Part shown: in pieces, positions 7,801 to 16,882 of the stretch
How positions within the stretch are numbered: position 1 is the first letter of the stretch
Layout of the letters: each line of letters starts with the position of its first letter
NCBI GenBank assembly: GCA_965220835.1
Contig: OZ244842.1
Span: 3,472,001-3,536,000 of the forward strand
Direction of reading: 5' to 3'
DNA length: 64,000 bases
Source of the DNA: Azophilus sp965220835
GTDB lineage: Bacteria > Pseudomonadota > Gammaproteobacteria > Pseudomonadales > Azotimanducaceae
The notes under the pieces: generated by a model
Database searches by the model: none
Seen by the model: the letters and a program-made list of their open reading frames with translations, nothing else
What the model was told of the DNA's origin: nothing
Program-made: the position numbers and the translations under genes

Positions 7801-10800
7801 CGCCGCCGCCAAACGACGCGACCTCCTTGCGGAGCAGGCGGCCGAGCGCATCGAAATAGCGCCGCCGCTCGGGGCCCACCGTTGCGCTCACCGTCTCGCG
7901 GTACGCCGGCGCGACGCCCCAGACCGCCGCGCAGCTCGCGCCGCCGGCGCCGCACCAGTTGCGGCTGGTGGTGACGACGACGCCGTCCGGCGTGGTCAGC
8001 GCCTGCTCCCGGCCGAAGCCGTCGTAGGCCGCGGTGGTCGTGCGGCCGTTTGCGTCCGTGACGCTGTCCGGCAGCCCGAACCGGGCGTCGTAGTCCATCG
8101 TCTGGCTATGGCCCTCGGCGTTGGTCAGCGTGCTGGGATAGCGCGAGCTTAGGAAGCTGCCAGCCGACTCGGAGCGGCTTTCCACGTTGCAGCCCGGTCC
8201 GCAGCCAGACACCGTCGATCCGGTCAGGTTGCCGTCGCTGTCGTAGCCCAGCGTTGTGGTGAGCTCCAAGGTGGCGTGGCCGGGAAAGCGCGTCGCCGTC
8301 TTCACGCGATTCGTGTCGGGCCAGCGGGTGAAAGTCGTTTTGCGCGTCCGGTCAAGGAGCAACGCATCACCGCCGTAGTCGCTGCGCGTCACATCGTTCT
8401 CGAAGCCGATCAGCCACGCGCCGTCGGTTTCGTTGGTGAAGTTCGTGGTCACCTCGGCCTTGCGCAACACGGTGGGGTTGGCGCCCCAAGAGGGCCCGTC
8501 GCTGGTTGTGGAGATGCCAGATGCCGTTTCCGTTACGTCGGTCATCGCCGTGACGAACTGCGAGCCGGCGGCGCCGGACACGGTCAGCGCGCGCTTGGTG
8601 CGGGTCGCCCCGAGCAGGCTGCCGCCCTCGTAGCGGAACGCCGTGCGCGACCGCACGTATGGGAGCGTGGTCGTCACGCTCGTACCGCCATTGTCGTAAC
8701 TGAGCGTCTTCGCTTCGCGGGTCAACTCCACCAGCGCCAGCGTTTCGACGCCCGCGTCCGTGTGGGCACGGTCGTAAACGCGCACCGCCACCTCATCGCC
8801 GAGGTGCGGGAAGTCCATCCGGTAGCTCCGGTAGGTGTTCAGGCCGGTTGCCGAGTCCCGCTCGCTCAGGCCATCGAACCCCAGCAGGCCCCAGTTCATC
8901 GTGCTGCGCCGCGGCACGCCCTGGTACTCGTAGTCCGTGTCGCGCCAGCCCCCGAGGCCGTTCGACCGCCGGACGCGCCAGACCACCTCCTTCACCGTAC
9001 CGCTTTCCGCCACCAACGCCTTGGTGCCCTCGACTTTGCCTAGCGGCGGGAACGGCCAAGCGCCTCCCGCTGCCATCCCACCCGCGCTAGAGCTGGCCGT
9101 CATCGCACCGACCGCCGGCTCGGAGAGCCCTTTGTAGTAGAACTTCGTCTCCTGCCCAAGCGGGTCGGTCACCTCGGTGACCCGGGTGGTCACTTCAGGC
9201 ATGGCCGTCGGCGGCTCCTCCCAATTCAGTTCGAGCGGTGCCAAGCACTGGAGCGTGCCGCCCTCGTCGGGATCATCGTGCGCGCAAAGCTGCACCAGCT
9301 TCAACCGCCGCCAGCCCGAAGCTGCTGTCTCGCTTATCAGCCGGTAGTGCCGCAATTGCTTGCCGTCAAGTCGCACCCGCACGCCGTGCAGCAGCAAGTG
9401 CTGCTGCTGATCGAAGTCATCGAGATTCACCGCCGCAAGGTCCGTGCGGCCGATGTAGTCGAACAGCACCTCGGCGTCGCCAGAGTCGCCGTAGGCGATC
9501 CTGCGCGGGTGGCGGACCGCCGCCAGCTCGTCCTCGTAGTAGCTGTAGGCCATGACGTTGCCGAACGCGTCCTCCTCGCGATCGATAGACCATAGAAAAG
9601 GCAGGGTTGGAGATCGGTGCAAATTGGCGTTAATCACCAAATAATTGATGTGACGTAGCCGGCTCTCTTCGGTGCGCCCGTACTCCCGCCGCATCCCGTC
9701 GGGCGTCAGCACCTCGAACCAACTCTGCCAGGGATTCGGCTCGCCTTCCTCGCTCATCCCTACATGAAGCGTGATCTTGAGGAAGCTCTCGCGCAGCGTG
9801 CGGTACTCTGCCCCGTCCGCGAAGTGGGTGCCGCCGACCAGCACTAGCGGCTCGCCGTCCAGACACAGGCTGTCGCTGTCGGTCAGGTTCACGGTCGCCG
9901 AGTTCGGCTGGTTCACCACGCAGCGCCGTATCGCAGAGAACCCGCCGATGCGCCAGCCGTACCCGATTGCGTCTCCCGGCAACTGCTCATAGGTTTGTTG
10001 CCGCTGTCTACCGCCGCTGTAGTCGATCGACAGGCGCGGTGCCAAGCCGTTCACCCCGGGCGCGGGCGCGATCGGGATGTTGATGTATGAGTCTCCGCCG
10101 CGAGTTACGCCTGTGCCGTATGGCAGCGAGCCTGGCACCGTTGTGGTCTCCCTTTGGGGCTCCTCTGTGCCGAGCACCGTCATGACTGTGTTTGAAGGGG
10201 CGCTGCACGCCGTGCCATGACATGCCTGCACCTTGTAATAGTAGGTTGCAGGCTCGCTGCGGGAGAGCGTGACACTCAACCCCGCGCCCGCGTAGATGGA
10301 TGTCCACAGGCCGCGGCCATCGCGCTCGGCAAGCTTGTAGGTCACCGTGCTGTCCGAACTGCCGGCGGTCCAGCTCAGGGTGTAGTTGCCTGCGGTGCCG
10401 CCTTCGGTCAGCGTCAGATTCGTGGGCGACACTGGCGCTCCGACCACCGTGGTTGCCTGCCACGGCGATTTCAGAGCAAATGGGAGGCACACCTCGCCGC
10501 CGAGGGACTGCAGCACTTGGCATGTCGCGATGCGATAGGCGAAGTTTGCGGGGCTCTCAGCGGAGACGTTCACTGAGTGCGAATTCGTTGGCGCGGCCGC
10601 ACGAACAATTTCGGAGAAGCCGCCGTCGTCCTTTCTCTGCGTCAACCGGCAGTTTTGCGAGCAGTCGATCTCGCTCCAGGTCACTTCGAACACGCCGTCG
10701 TCGTCAGTAGCCGGTGCGGTCAGGCCCGCCGATGCCGGCACGGGTGCGAGAAGAGCCAGCAGCGCGGCGACAACTGCCAAGCCCCGGACAGCGGCCGTTC

Positions 10801-10870
10801 GAAGCGGATGCGAGAATTCGCGTGCCTGGCGTTCGGTCGCGAACCCTTGCCCCAATACTCCAAACATCAC
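4832..10870 (-). CDS. Secreted SpvB/RHS YD-repeat polymorphic toxin
   Basis: The 2012-aa protein starts with an extended Sec-type signal peptide (hydrophobic core VVAALLALLAPVPASA, cleavage near residue 48). Two FN3-like domains follow (about 50-135 and 145-233), then a SpvB-type N-terminal region from about residue 245 (YINIPIAPAPGVNGLAPRL). A long array of YD repeats leads to the RHS core end (GRFLSPDPVVG, then SFTDPTGL near residue 1750). After DPTG comes a pre-toxin linker (PIVGDAKAFYEAYKDPTP) and a variable tip of about 90 residues with DFHSFP and INHRFF motifs, which I cannot assign to a toxin family. The start is GTG 10870 or ATG 10867, overlapping the stop of the upstream FN3 gene. 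By analogy to RHS and Tc proteins, the YD repeats should form a shell around the cleaved tip. Confidence 0.9.
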   Translation of the reverse strand: MMFGVLGQGFATERQAREFSHPLRTAAVRGLAVVAALLALLAPVPASAGLTAPATDDDGVFEVTWSEIDCSQNCRLTQRKDDGGFSEIVRAAAPTNSHSVNVSAESPANFAYRIATCQVLQSLGGEVCLPFALKSPWQATTVVGAPVSPTNLTLTEGGTAGNYTLSWTAGSSDSTVTYKLAERDGRGLWTSIYAGAGLSVTLSRSEPATYYYKVQACHGTACSAPSNTVMTVLGTEEPQRETTTVPGSLPYGTGVTRGGDSYINIPIAPAPGVNGLAPRLSIDYSGGRQRQQTYEQLPGDAIGYGWRIGGFSAIRRCVVNQPNSATVNLTDSDSLCLDGEPLVLVGGTHFADGAEYRTLRESFLKITLHVGMSEEGEPNPWQSWFEVLTPDGMRREYGRTEESRLRHINYLVINANLHRSPTLPFLWSIDREEDAFGNVMAYSYYEDELAAVRHPRRIAYGDSGDAEVLFDYIGRTDLAAVNLDDFDQQQHLLLHGVRVRLDGKQLRHYRLISETAASGWRRLKLVQLCAHDDPDEGGTLQCLAPLELNWEEPPTAMPEVTTRVTEVTDPLGQETKFYYKGLSEPAVGAMTASSSAGGMAAGGAWPFPPLGKVEGTKALVAESGTVKEVVWRVRRSNGLGGWRDTDYEYQGVPRRSTMNWGLLGFDGLSERDSATGLNTYRSYRMDFPHLGDEVAVRVYDRAHTDAGVETLALVELTREAKTLSYDNGGTSVTTTLPYVRSRTAFRYEGGSLLGATRTKRALTVSGAAGSQFVTAMTDVTETASGISTTSDGPSWGANPTVLRKAEVTTNFTNETDGAWLIGFENDVTRSDYGGDALLLDRTRKTTFTRWPDTNRVKTATRFPGHATLELTTTLGYDSDGNLTGSTVSGCGPGCNVESRSESAGSFLSSRYPSTLTNAEGHSQTMDYDARFGLPDSVTDANGRTTTAAYDGFGREQALTTPDGVVVTTSRNWCGAGGASCAAVWGVAPAYRETVSATVGPERRRYFDALGRLLRKEVASFGGGAWDRVDRRYDAQGRLRRESEPYAASSGEATAAPTNPSSCVDASGKPHRCIDRDQLGRPTAQHRADGGSVSLSYGVDPSDSARLRVTRTETVKASGGATTAGTLTTQRSYNLMGELGHLVEGDGANVAEQATDRVETAYAWDGSGLLKSATVDSTYVTSFEHDAAGNRTRVTNPNRAPVTFRHTALGELHQILDDKGTTTWTYDRLGRTVKRADADGVSEWQWDPANAKGALGKRCRHDADGATGCLALSAPDFLETYAYGSDARLDRAETALRAGGLERTYARSYTHDAHGRLSTVTHPSGLTVGHAYNARGYLWRLTDNADQSSLVTYSKANARGQTTEESYGNGTTTRRSFDARSGRLTGIDTALGAAAIQDDAYAWRTDGLLQSRRSGTGAAARTETFVHDRLGRLKEASTPLSGGGARTLSMAYDRLGNLTSRASSVAGDLDVAVTAFGAGPAAPGPTAATTVTVGASTHTLSYDAGGRVTRDDDGGADGTDRHFEWNARGLLKRAVAGASLADPAPESAEEYAYGPDGERYYRRSAWRDESGDGDPTHPVEHRFYVGSFEERIGAGAGGPRVETVRIAGAVLHTRTTGAAGDAAGAATVRESIRYLHRDHLGSVRAVTDADGTVVSRAAYDPFGGRRLPDGTREAGEAERAAAAGDAALDPARGFTGHEQLDRLGLVHMGGRVHDPRLGRFLSPDPVVGNPGSSQSWHAYSYVGNSPMSFTDPTGLVRAPMPWERDMCAGGTRCRNLNGGGGGFASGTARVEGSLSYVLWWENWYFVPNRSPVSDDARRDRYSVVMDAYFEFGSVRTFTDVAVPAEKQPGDRPIQIEVGDVVGTVVDFIPIVGDAKAFYEAYKDPTPINVTVAIIGVFGPLGDAAGKALKAGAKLADAAESASDAAKGSVDFFKGSRFSDKVRAQMQQDDFHSFPRSVEGFQDSGKVTKLKGSDGVTREKLEIPGGFKGKEGKFEFIKEPDGTINHRFFRPNGQ

Positions 10871-13800
10871 GGTTGCACCGACCCCAAGCGCTCAGCTTGT
10901 TCGATAGCGACGGCGGCATTTGCGCCACGCTGCACGGGTTTTGGCCGCACGGCCGTGAACCCGTCATTTGACGCCACCTCGGCGATACCTACTGCATCAA
11001 ATGATAGCCCTTTCCGAAAGACTGGGCCGAATTCGTCGCCAAATGCACCCACAGCCATCCTGACCGGAGTCACGCTAACTGATGAGGTCGGGGGCGCGGT
11101 GAAGACCACGCTGGTGAACGACGTTGTACCGATCAAGTTCCTAGCGCGCACGCCAAACCGATACTCGGTGTTGGGGGTTAGCGTAAAACCGCTGAAACTG
11201 GCGTTTGTGCCAGTGGTCCAAGCGGTGAGCAACGTCCCGCCGACCCGGTCCTTGCGGCTCAGAAACCATTTGTAGCTAATCGGTGCCGTGCCGGTTGAAG
11301 CGTTCCAACTGCCCCCGTAAGCGCTCGCAGTCACACCAGTCGGCTTCGAGGGGGCCACACCGCTCGGATGGGCGGTGAACACCTTGCTAGTGAACGAGGT
11401 GGTGCCGAACAGGTTTCTGGCACGCACGCCGAACACGTACTCGGTGTTGGACGTCAACGTCTGGCCACTGAAGCTGGCGCTCGTGCCCGTGGTCGTGCCC
11501 CAGGTGGTTCCGCCGACCCGGTCCTTGCGGCGCAAAAACCACTGGTAAGTGATTGGCGTACTTCCGGTTGTGGCGCTCCAATTGCCTCCGGAAGCGCTCG
11601 CAGTCACACCAGTCGGTTTCGAGGGCGCTACGCCGTTGTTCACTATGGTCCCCGATGCGTTCGCCGTCCGGCTTGCCGACGTGCCGTTACGGGCGTTGGT
11701 GCCCAAACCGGAGACAGTGATGGAGAAGTTGATTTGAAAGCTGCGCTGGCCGGGAACCGCACCGACGGAATAGGAACAGGTCAACACTCCCTTTGTGAGC
11801 GTGACGTAGCTCGCACCCGCGCCAGTCACCGTCCAGTCGGTGCTGACAATCGCATCCCGTTTGCCTCCAAGCGTCGCGGTCACCGTACCGGAGCCGCCTT
11901 CGCTGACACTACCGATCGACGAAAGCGACGCAGTGACGCTCGCGGGGTCGAGCGTATCGTCTACCGTGACGACATGCGTGTCGCTTGACGAGTAGCGCCC
12001 GTTGGCACTGGTGACGGTCAGCGTTGCCGTGAAGGACCCGCCGTTCGAGCCGACCGTTGCGGCCCGCACCCGCAGCGAGCTGCCGTTGGTCGCACCGACC
12101 GCCGTACCGTCTCCCGAGACGGACCAAGCATAGGCGGGGTTCGTACCATAGTAGCCGGGGGTGTCGGACGAACCCAGCGTGATCGTCGCGTTCTCCGACA
12201 CGCTCCCGGCACCGGTGATGGCGGCCGCGTAGGCGAGCGTCGAGAAGCTCTTCCTGACAGGATTGGAGACGCCGCCGTAGTTCTGCGCCCAGACCCCCGC
12301 CACGTAGTCCGTCTCCGGGTCGAGGCCCGTCATCTGCCAGGAGAGGTCCGTGACGAACCCGTAGGTGTGCGCCCTTGGCGGCGTCGCGCCCGCCTTCCAA
12401 ACCGACACGCGGTAGTGCAGCGGCGGGTCGCCGGTGGTGGGCGCCGTCCACGACAGCAAGGCGCCCGTGTGGCCGACGTTCGACAAGGCGACGTTGCCCA
12501 AGGGACCCGGCCCGTCCTGGTCCGGGCCGATGTCGAACTCGACGGACACCGTGGCTTGGGAGCCCAGTGCGTCGGTCGCGGTCAGGGTTGTCGTCGTCGC
12601 CCCTGGGGTGGTCAGGGTGCCCGACAGGCGCAGCCTGCCGCTGGTGAGTTCGCTCTTGTTGAGCGAGATGCCGCCGGGCAGGCCGCTCGCCGCGTAGGTG
12701 ATCGGCGTGGTGCCGCCGGTGGGGACCGGAACCGCCCGGTTGATGGTTTGGCCCACCTCCCGGTACTGCTTGCCGAGCGTGAAGCTCCAGGTCAGCGGCG
12801 TCACGTCGTTGACCGTGACGGCGTGCGTGTCGCTCGATGTGTAGTTGGCGTCGGCGCTGGTCACGGTCAGCGTCGCAGTGAACAACCCGCCGCCCGCGCC
12901 AACCTGCGCGGCCCGCACCTTCAGTGAATCGCCATTGGTTGCGCCGACGGTGGCGCCGTTTCCGGAGACGGACCAGGCGTAGGTGGGGTTCGCCCCGTAG
13001 TAGGTGGGCGGGTCCGACGATTCCAGAGTGACGGTCGCGCCCTCCCAAGCGCTGGCGGGGCCGGTGATGGCGGCCGCGTAGGCGAGCGTCGAGAAGCTCT
13101 TCCTGACAGGATTGGAGACGCCGCCGTAGTTCTGCGCCCAGACCCCCGCCACGTAGTCCGTCCCCGGGTCGAGGCCCGTCATCTGCCAGGAGAGGTCCGT
13201 GACGAACCCGTAGGTGTGCGCCCTTGGCGGCGTCGCGCCCGCCTTCCAAACCGACACGCGGTAGTGCAGCGGCGGGTCGCCGGTGGTGGGCGCCGTCCAC
13301 GACAGCAGGGCGCCCGTGTGGCCGACGTTCGACAAGGCGACGTTGCCCAGGGGCCCCGGCCCGTCCTGGTCCGGGCCGATGTCGAACTCGACGGACACCG
13401 TGGCTTGGGAGCCCAGTGCGTCGGTCGCGGTCAGGGTTGTCGTCGTCGCCCCTGGGGTGGTCAGGGTGCCCGACAGGCGCAGCCTGCCGCTGGCGAGCTC
13501 GCTCAGGTTGAGCGAGATGCCGCCGGGCAGGCCGCTTTCCGTGTAGGTGATCGGCGCGGCGCCGCCGGTGGGGACCGGAACCGCCCGGTTGATGGTTTGG
13601 CCCACCTCCCGGTACTGCTTGCCGAGCGTGAAGCTCCAGGTCAGCGGCGTCACGTCGTTGACCGTGACGGCGTGCGTGTCGCTCGATGTGTAGTTGGCGT
13701 CGGCGCTGGTCACGGTCAGCGTCGCAGTGAACAACCCGCCGCCCGCGCCAACCTGCGCGGCCTGCACCTTCAGTGAATCGCCATTGGTTGCGCCGACGGT

Positions 13801-15324
13801 GGCGCCGTTTCCGGAGACGGACCAGGCGTAGGTGGGGTTCGCCCCGTAGTAGGTGGGCGGGTCCGACGATTCCAGAGTGACGGTCGCGCCCTCCCAAGCG
13901 CTGGCGGGGCCGGTGATGGCGGCCGCGTAGGCGAGCGTCGAGAAGCTCTTCCTGACAGGATTGGAGACGCCGCCGTAGTTCTGCGCCCAGACCCCCGCCA
14001 CGTAGTCCGTCCCCGGGTCGAGGCCCGTCATCTGCCAGGAGAGGTCCGTGACGAACCCGTAGGTGTGCGCCCTTGGCGGCGTCGCGCCCGCCTTCCAAAC
14101 CGACACGCGGTAGTGCAGCGGCGGGTCGCCGGTGGTGGGCGCCGTCCACGACAGCAGGGCGCCCGTGTGGCCGACGTTCGACAAGGCGACGTTGCCCAGG
14201 GGCCCCGGCCCGTCCTGGTCCGGGCCGATGTCGAACTCGACGGACACCGTGGCTTGGGAGCCCAGTGCGTCGGTCGCGGTCAGGGTTGTCGTCGTCGCCC
14301 CTGGGGTGGTCAGGGTGCCCGACAGGCGCAGCCTGCCGCTGGCGAGCTCGCTCAGGTTGAGCGAGATGCCGCCGGGCAGGCCGCTTTCCGTGTAGGTGAT
14401 CGGCGCGGCGCCGCCGGTGGGGACCGGAACCGCCCGGTTGATGGTTTGGCCCACCTCCCGGTACTGCTTGCCGAGCGTGAAGCTCCAGGTCAGCGGCGGC
14501 GGCGGTTCCGTCTCACCCGACACGTAGCTGGTCCAGTCCGAAGTGCCGGCGATATTGCGCGATCGCACCCGCGCCTCGTAGCTTGTCTCGGACGACAGTT
14601 CTGTCAGCGTAAACGTGCTGGCGTTTTCACTTTTTTTCGTCACGAGAGTCGAGCCCAACTGGCGCCACTCCACGTCGTAGGAGGCCGCGCCCTCGACCTG
14701 GCTCCACGTCCAAGCAAGGCTGGTGCTTGTGGTTTCAGATACAGCCAGGTTCTCGGGACGGTCCGGGACGGTAACGTTGTCTTTCACCCTCGTTAGGTGC
14801 CCCCAAACCGTGGCAGTAACGAAGGCGCCGGCACTGGTTGCCACATTGCGACTTACCCGGTAAACGCTCTCGGTGGTCGTAGGTTCCGGTTCAATCGTCG
14901 TCCAATCCGCAGGGATGTGGTTCTCTGATGTCGTCCCACCAGCCGGTATGTCTGGATCGGACTCCGCCAGCCGGTAAACCGACTGCAGCAAGATGTCGAA
15001 CTCGGCGAGGTAGCTGTCGACAGCGGCTTCGAGTTGGCTGCGCACATCGGCGCGCGAACTCGGGTGCAGGGAAGCCAGCGCGAATGAGAGACGGACCTCA
15101 CAATCCGTCTTGGCCTGCGCGGGATTGTCAGCCAACACCGGGCTTTCGACTATGCATGCCTCATACGAGGCGATGTGCGTCATGACGTCGTCGACAGTCG
15201 CAGCCGCATGCGCCGCAACTCCGGTCAGCGACACAGATTGAATCAGAATCAGCCTGACAAGTCCTCTAACCCAACTATGGGCTGGCGGTGCCGAGATCAT
15301 TCCCAGCGACGTGTGCAAACGCAC
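10867..15324 (-). CDS. Secreted FN3/Ig-like repeat protein, partner of the RHS toxin
   Basis: The 1485-aa protein has an N-terminal signal peptide (LVRLILIQSVSLTGVAAHA, cleavage near residue 40) and a helical region (about 45-120). An FN3 domain follows (PDRPENLAVSETTSTSLAW), then three nearly identical 283-residue units. Each unit holds a putative-Ig domain (GLPGGISLN, then LRLSGTL), an FN3 domain (LLSWTAPTTGDPPLHYRV) and a PKD-like domain (YAWSVSGNGA). Two more FN3 repeats (VAPSKPTGVTAS, then VFGVRARNL) lie near the C-terminus. No transmembrane anchor or sorting motif is visible. The gene is the first in the toxin operon and overlaps the RHS start. An adhesin or carrier role is inferred. 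The antisense frames across it are shadows of the repeats. Confidence 0.85.
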   Translation of the reverse strand: MRLHTSLGMISAPPAHSWVRGLVRLILIQSVSLTGVAAHAAATVDDVMTHIASYEACIVESPVLADNPAQAKTDCEVRLSFALASLHPSSRADVRSQLEAAVDSYLAEFDILLQSVYRLAESDPDIPAGGTTSENHIPADWTTIEPEPTTTESVYRVSRNVATSAGAFVTATVWGHLTRVKDNVTVPDRPENLAVSETTSTSLAWTWSQVEGAASYDVEWRQLGSTLVTKKSENASTFTLTELSSETSYEARVRSRNIAGTSDWTSYVSGETEPPPPLTWSFTLGKQYREVGQTINRAVPVPTGGAAPITYTESGLPGGISLNLSELASGRLRLSGTLTTPGATTTTLTATDALGSQATVSVEFDIGPDQDGPGPLGNVALSNVGHTGALLSWTAPTTGDPPLHYRVSVWKAGATPPRAHTYGFVTDLSWQMTGLDPGTDYVAGVWAQNYGGVSNPVRKSFSTLAYAAAITGPASAWEGATVTLESSDPPTYYGANPTYAWSVSGNGATVGATNGDSLKVQAAQVGAGGGLFTATLTVTSADANYTSSDTHAVTVNDVTPLTWSFTLGKQYREVGQTINRAVPVPTGGAAPITYTESGLPGGISLNLSELASGRLRLSGTLTTPGATTTTLTATDALGSQATVSVEFDIGPDQDGPGPLGNVALSNVGHTGALLSWTAPTTGDPPLHYRVSVWKAGATPPRAHTYGFVTDLSWQMTGLDPGTDYVAGVWAQNYGGVSNPVRKSFSTLAYAAAITGPASAWEGATVTLESSDPPTYYGANPTYAWSVSGNGATVGATNGDSLKVRAAQVGAGGGLFTATLTVTSADANYTSSDTHAVTVNDVTPLTWSFTLGKQYREVGQTINRAVPVPTGGTTPITYAASGLPGGISLNKSELTSGRLRLSGTLTTPGATTTTLTATDALGSQATVSVEFDIGPDQDGPGPLGNVALSNVGHTGALLSWTAPTTGDPPLHYRVSVWKAGATPPRAHTYGFVTDLSWQMTGLDPETDYVAGVWAQNYGGVSNPVRKSFSTLAYAAAITGAGSVSENATITLGSSDTPGYYGTNPAYAWSVSGDGTAVGATNGSSLRVRAATVGSNGGSFTATLTVTSANGRYSSSDTHVVTVDDTLDPASVTASLSSIGSVSEGGSGTVTATLGGKRDAIVSTDWTVTGAGASYVTLTKGVLTCSYSVGAVPGQRSFQINFSITVSGLGTNARNGTSASRTANASGTIVNNGVAPSKPTGVTASASGGNWSATTGSTPITYQWFLRRKDRVGGTTWGTTTGTSASFSGQTLTSNTEYVFGVRARNLFGTTSFTSKVFTAHPSGVAPSKPTGVTASAYGGSWNASTGTAPISYKWFLSRKDRVGGTLLTAWTTGTNASFSGFTLTPNTEYRFGVRARNLIGTTSFTSVVFTAPPTSSVSVTPVRMAVGAFGDEFGPVFRKGLSFDAVGIAEVASNDGFTAVRPKPVQRGANAAVAIEQAERLGSVQP
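11950..14496 (-). repeat. Three tandem 849-bp intragenic repeats
   Basis: The units are 11950-12798, 12799-13647 and 13648-14496, with exact 849-bp spacing (for example the CGACACGCGG tract starts at 12403, 13252 and 14101). The two upstream (higher-coordinate) units are almost identical. The lowest-coordinate unit has diverged, mainly in its PKD-like third. 849 is divisible by three, so unit gain or loss keeps the frame. The near-identity implies recent duplication or gene conversion, and short-read assembly could easily miscount the copies. Confidence 0.93.
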
Positions 15325-15811
15325 AGCCTCCAGCGGGACGCGCCACGACGGCCCGGATGAACCGATGCAATCACTTTGTCACGCATTTGGTAACTCGACT
15401 GCTCCAACGCAGATACTTGTGATTTCCCGCCGCTCATACTACGCAGAGCAAACTTGCGGAGCAAACGCGTGTGTCTAGGGCAGACGAACTAGGGCAGACG
15501 TTCGAGTTGCTGCGCAACGCGGCGCACTGTCACGATACTCCGCCCACTTGGATTGGTACAAGTTCCGATGAGATTCTGAATCTGCATAACCTCCCTGAGA
15601 TGATCTTGTAAGCGATCAGCCCATTTGCGGCTAACAGCCAAAGGCAGCAAACATGTTGATGAGGACAACGTAGTGTTATCCTCAACCCATCGCCCGGATG
15701 ATCTGGCCGGCGCAGTCTGGGAAGTGCGCAAACCCCCCACCAACCAGCGAGATGGGTTGCTCCAACCGTGCACAAAGAGGCGATGTTTCATATATGCGGT
15801 GCGCGCCTGAC
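15325..15811. other. Divergent intergenic region without a recognised gene
   Basis: This ~490-bp region separates the minus-strand toxin operon from the plus-strand sulfolipid/amine operon, so it should hold promoters for both. It contains the candidate minus-strand promoter described separately and an imperfect hairpin (TGAGGACAAC at 15660-15669 pairing with GTTATCCTCA at 15675-15684, one mismatch, 5-nt loop). A 100-codon minus-strand frame at 15489-15791 has no recognisable family or good start, and I do not call it a gene. Confidence 0.5.
15436..15464 (-). promoter_or_regulatory. Possible sigma70-type promoter of the FN3-RHS operon
   Basis: On the minus strand, TTGCTC (15459-15464) and TAGTAT (15436-15441) are separated by 17 bp. 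Each matches the consensus at four of six positions. They lie about 110 bp upstream of the FN3 protein start. The match is modest. Confidence 0.3.
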
Positions 15812-16882
15812 ATGCGCATTCTGATCGTCAGCGACGCTTGGTTGCCGCAGGTGAACGGCGTGGTGCGGGCGTTGTCCACCACCCGAGAGCGGCTGGTGGG
15901 CATGGGCCACGACGTGGAGATGCTTGGCCCGGATCGCTTCAAAACCCTCCCCTGCCCAACCTACCCGGAAATCAGGCTGGCGCTGACCCGGCCGAGCCGG
16001 GTGGGCAGCATGATCGAGGCTTTTGCGCCGGAAGCGGTGCACATCGCCACCGAGGGGCCGCTGGGATGGTGCGCGCGCCATTGGCTTGGGCAGCGCAACC
16101 TGCGCTTCACCACCTCCTTCCACACCTTGTTTCCGCTCTATCTCAAGCTGCGCGCCGGGTTTCCGGAACGCTGGTCCTACGCGCTGCTGCGGCGCTTTCA
16201 CAACGCGGCCGTGCACACCATGTGCTCCACTTCGACCCTTGACGAGCTGCTGCGCGAGCACGGCATCCCGTCGGTGGTGCGCTGGATCAGGGGGGTGGAC
16301 ACAGCCTTGTTTCGGCCCATTGCGCCCGCCAACCTGAGCCTGCCTGGCCCCATACTCATGTACGTTGGGCGGCTGGCCGTGGAGAAGAACATCGAGGCCT
16401 TTTTACGCATTGACCGGCCCGGCACCAAGGTGTTGGTGGGCGATGGCCCGGCGCGGGCGGCCTTGGAGCGGCGCTTCCCGGAGGCGGTGTTTCTCGGCCC
16501 GCGGACGGGGGAGGCGCTGGTGGCGCACTACTGCGCCGCCGATGTGTTCGTCTTTCCTTCCAAGACCGATACGCTGGGTTTGGTGATGCTGGAAGCGCTG
16601 GCTTGCGGCACGCCGGTGGCCGCCTATCCGGTGCCGGGGCCAAACGACGTCATCGGCACCAGCGGCGCCGGCGTTTTGGATGAAGACCTCGGCGCTGCCA
16701 TCGACCGGGCGCTGAACATCCCAGTCCAGGCCTGCCTGGCGCATGCGGCCAGTTTTGACTGGGACCTGTCCGCCCGCCAGTTTCTGAAGAATCTGGTTCC
16801 AGCTCAGACACCGGTGAGTCAGGCTCTAGAGCGCCAAGTTGAACGAGCTGCGCCAGCAACTCGATCACGTCACCGAAGGTGA
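15812..16882 (+). CDS. Family-4 glycosyltransferase (possible sulfolipid glycosyltransferase)
   Basis: A 356-aa GT-B fold enzyme transferring a nucleotide-activated sugar. The N-terminal domain opens with RILIVSDAWLPQVNGVVRAL, typical of lipid-directed GT4 enzymes. The C-terminal domain has MYVGRLAVEKNIEAFL, a DGPARAALE segment and the donor-binding signature SKTDTLGLVMLEALACGTPV. I start at the ATG at 15812; an in-frame ATG at 15794 is also possible. It lies 94 bp upstream of an SQD1-type UDP-sulfoquinovose synthase, so it may be the sulfoquinovosyl transferase (the SqdX/SQD2 step). That step is inferred from the pairing; mannosyl or glucosyl transfer to diacylglycerol is an alternative. Its last ~18 residues are encoded within an intergenic repeat. 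Confidence 0.8.
   Translation: MRILIVSDAWLPQVNGVVRALSTTRERLVGMGHDVEMLGPDRFKTLPCPTYPEIRLALTRPSRVGSMIEAFAPEAVHIATEGPLGWCARHWLGQRNLRFTTSFHTLFPLYLKLRAGFPERWSYALLRRFHNAAVHTMCSTSTLDELLREHGIPSVVRWIRGVDTALFRPIAPANLSLPGPILMYVGRLAVEKNIEAFLRIDRPGTKVLVGDGPARAALERRFPEAVFLGPRTGEALVAHYCAADVFVFPSKTDTLGLVMLEALACGTPVAAYPVPGPNDVIGTSGAGVLDEDLGAAIDRALNIPVQACLAHAASFDWDLSARQFLKNLVPAQTPVSQALERQVERAAPATRSRHRR

Noticed and set aside
12367..14796. Repeated 186- to 243-codon plus-strand frames every 849 bp
   Set aside because: They are antisense shadows of the tandem repeats in the FN3 protein gene, identical in spacing to the repeats and without homology of their own.
15489..15791. A 100-codon minus-strand frame in the divergent gap
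   Set aside because: No ribosome site, family or composition signal; the gap more likely holds promoters.
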